Made by a program: the position numbers and the translations under genes. From Hydrocarboniclastica marina (GTDB lineage: Bacteria > Pseudomonadota > Gammaproteobacteria > Pseudomonadales > Oleiphilaceae), in NCBI RefSeq assembly GCF_004851605.1, contig NZ_CP031093.1, positions 3,348,692-3,412,691 on the forward strand: 64,000 nucleotides of DNA. The letters run 5' to 3'. Shown here piece after piece: positions 63,112-64,000 of the stretch. How positions within the stretch are numbered: position 1 is the stretch's first letter; each line of letters begins with the position of its first letter. The notes beneath the pieces are model-generated. The model searched no databases. It was not told where the DNA came from and worked only from the letters and a program-made list of their open reading frames with translations.

Positions 63112-64000
63112 ATGTCAGCTAGAAAGTGGCTCCCCTGGATCGTAGTAGTCGCAGTTGCCGTCGCGGTATTTGCCGCCTGGAGTGCGTTCCGTCCCGGCGG
63201 GCTGCCGGAGCATATAGCCAGCGGCAACGGCCGCATCGAGGCAACGGAAATCGACATTGCCACACGGTCCGGTGGCCGCCTGCTGGAGGTCATGGTGCGC
63301 GAAGGCGAGTTCGTAAAAGCGGGCGAGGTGCTGGCCCGGGTGGACACGCAAAGCCTGCAGGCGTCGCTGCTGGAAGCCGAGGCCCAGGTTCAGCAGGCGC
63401 AACACGCAGAGCTGGCCGCCGAAGCGCTGGTGTCCCAGCGGGAAAGTGAAAAAGCCGCCGCCCAGGCCGTGGTGGCCCAGCGCCAGACCGAGCTCAAGTC
63501 TGCCCGCAACCGCTACCAGCGCTCCCAGACCCTGGCCCAGCGCGGCTCTGTCTCTACCCAGCAACTGGAAGACCATCAGGCATCAATGGAAGGCGCAGAG
63601 GCGGCGCTCAACGCGGCGCAAGCGCAGGTGGCGGCGATGGATTCCGCAATAGCAGCAGCCCGGGCGCAGGTGGTGCAGGCGCAGTCGCTGATCCGGGCGG
63701 CGCAGGCGACCGCCGCGCGGCTGCAGGTGGAAATCGACGACGCCGATCTCGAGGCCCCGCGGGACGGGCGCATCCAGTATCGCGTGGCGCAACCCGGTGA
63801 GGTGCTGGCGCCAGGCGGCCGCGTACTCAACATGATCGACATCAGCGAGGTCTACATGACCTTCTACCTGCCGACCACCGCCGCCGGCCGGGTGGCCCTG
63901 GGCACGGAGGTACGGCTGGTGCTGGACGCCGCGCCGGACATGGTCGTGCCCGCGAAAATTTCCTTTGTTGCCAGCCAGGCCCAGTTCACCCCCAAGACGG
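63112..64000 (+). CDS. HlyD/YbhG-family efflux adaptor (membrane fusion protein), 3' end outside window
   Basis: Open from the ATG at 63112 to the window edge (296 codons seen). Membrane anchor at 6-24 ([17 protein letters not shown]). First lipoyl half-motif [37 protein letters not shown]; then a long alpha-helical hairpin very rich in Ala and Gln (~85-205), second lipoyl half ([31 protein letters not shown]) and the start of the beta-barrel domain. This layout is that of YbhG-like adaptors of ABC exporters; the transporter genes would follow beyond the window. Confidence 0.92.
   Translation, partial: MSARKWLPWIVVVAVAVAVFAAWSAFRPGGLPEHIASGNGRIEATEIDIATRSGGRLLEVMVREGEFVKAGEVLARVDTQSLQASLLEAEAQVQQAQHAELAAEALVSQRESEKAAAQAVVAQRQTELKSARNRYQRSQTLAQRGSVSTQQLEDHQASMEGAEAALNAAQAQVAAMDSAIAAARAQVVQAQSLIRAAQATAARLQVEIDDADLEAPRDGRIQYRVAQPGEVLAPGGRVLNMIDISEVYMTFYLPTTAAGRVALGTEVRLVLDAAPDMVVPAKISFVASQAQFTPKT

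Noticed and set aside
1-64000. CRISPR arrays, tRNA/rRNA genes, insertion sequences, prophage
   Set aside because: Looked for and not seen: no regular spacer-repeat array, cloverleaf-like CCA-ended segment, transposase or integrase reading frame.

Overview
The window reads as chromosomal DNA of a free-living, probably marine or halophilic gammaproteobacterium, perhaps a Marinobacter or Halomonas relative. That placement is an inference from gene content: methylcitrate cycle of the acnD/prpF type, an ANR-type arginine deiminase operon, a PmrAB/QseBC-type two-component system, thermostable-hemolysin family protein, ECF42 sigma factor and tsdBA. DNA is GC-rich and densely coded. No rRNA, tRNA, CRISPR array, insertion sequence or prophage was seen.

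Layout. 1-4.8 kb: a large orphan protein with a possible Cys-His-Asn triad, a YghU-type glutathione oxidoreductase and a chemoreceptor. 5-11.9 kb: the propionate operon prpR-prpB-prpC-acnD-prpF on the minus strand, with three copies of an ATTGTTAACAAT-type operator in front, a structured acnD leader and an intrinsic-terminator-like hairpin before prpF. 11.9-16.8 kb: a 7TM-DISM diguanylate cyclase, a CPA2 cation/proton antiporter with TrkA-N domain and a DUF4142 lipoprotein. 17-20.5 kb: a NemR-like repressor with matching operators before itself and before an old yellow enzyme, then two short-chain dehydrogenases. 20.9-27.7 kb: an SLC13-type transporter and the arginine deiminase operon (YfcC-type antiporter, arcA, arcB, arcC) behind a good ANR/FNR-type class II promoter. 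27.7-30.7 kb: an ECF42 sigma factor with DGPF, DGPF-VOC fusion and DUF1428 genes.

31-43 kb is the most interesting part. A 917-residue protein joins a fatty-acid alpha-dioxygenase-like heme domain to a catalase-like C-terminal domain. Next comes a five-gene minus-strand cassette (thermostable-hemolysin family protein, adenylate-forming ligase, heme-oxygenase-like diiron oxidase, short-chain dehydrogenase, TPR lipoprotein-sized periplasmic protein). It lies divergent from a PmrAB/QseBC-like two-component system and an LTA-synthase/sulfatase-family membrane enzyme. PmrA-type boxes (CTTAAG-N5-CTTAAG) lie before the regulator, before the sulfatase gene and, in a weaker form, before the cassette. 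This suggests one cell-envelope or small-molecule regulon.

43-53 kb: a VIT1-type metal transporter, a candidate membrane-active toxin/immunity pair in AT-richer DNA, MgtC/DUF4010 and DUF4282 membrane proteins, a secreted alpha/beta hydrolase (a decayed relative lies at 31 kb), DUF808, and a second Lnt-like enzyme coupled to a small membrane-anchored partner. 52.7-58.4 kb: an AraC regulator whose start region carries a frame-changing 22-bp-period duplication, followed by a FAD dehydrogenase, an FMN 2-hydroxyacid dehydrogenase and a ThDP enzyme, probably one catabolic unit. 58.6-64 kb: RDD protein, an internally deleted DUF2726/zinc-finger remnant, GNAT, DODA-type dioxygenase, the thiosulfate dehydrogenase pair tsdB-tsdA, and the start of an HlyD-type efflux adaptor that runs off the window.
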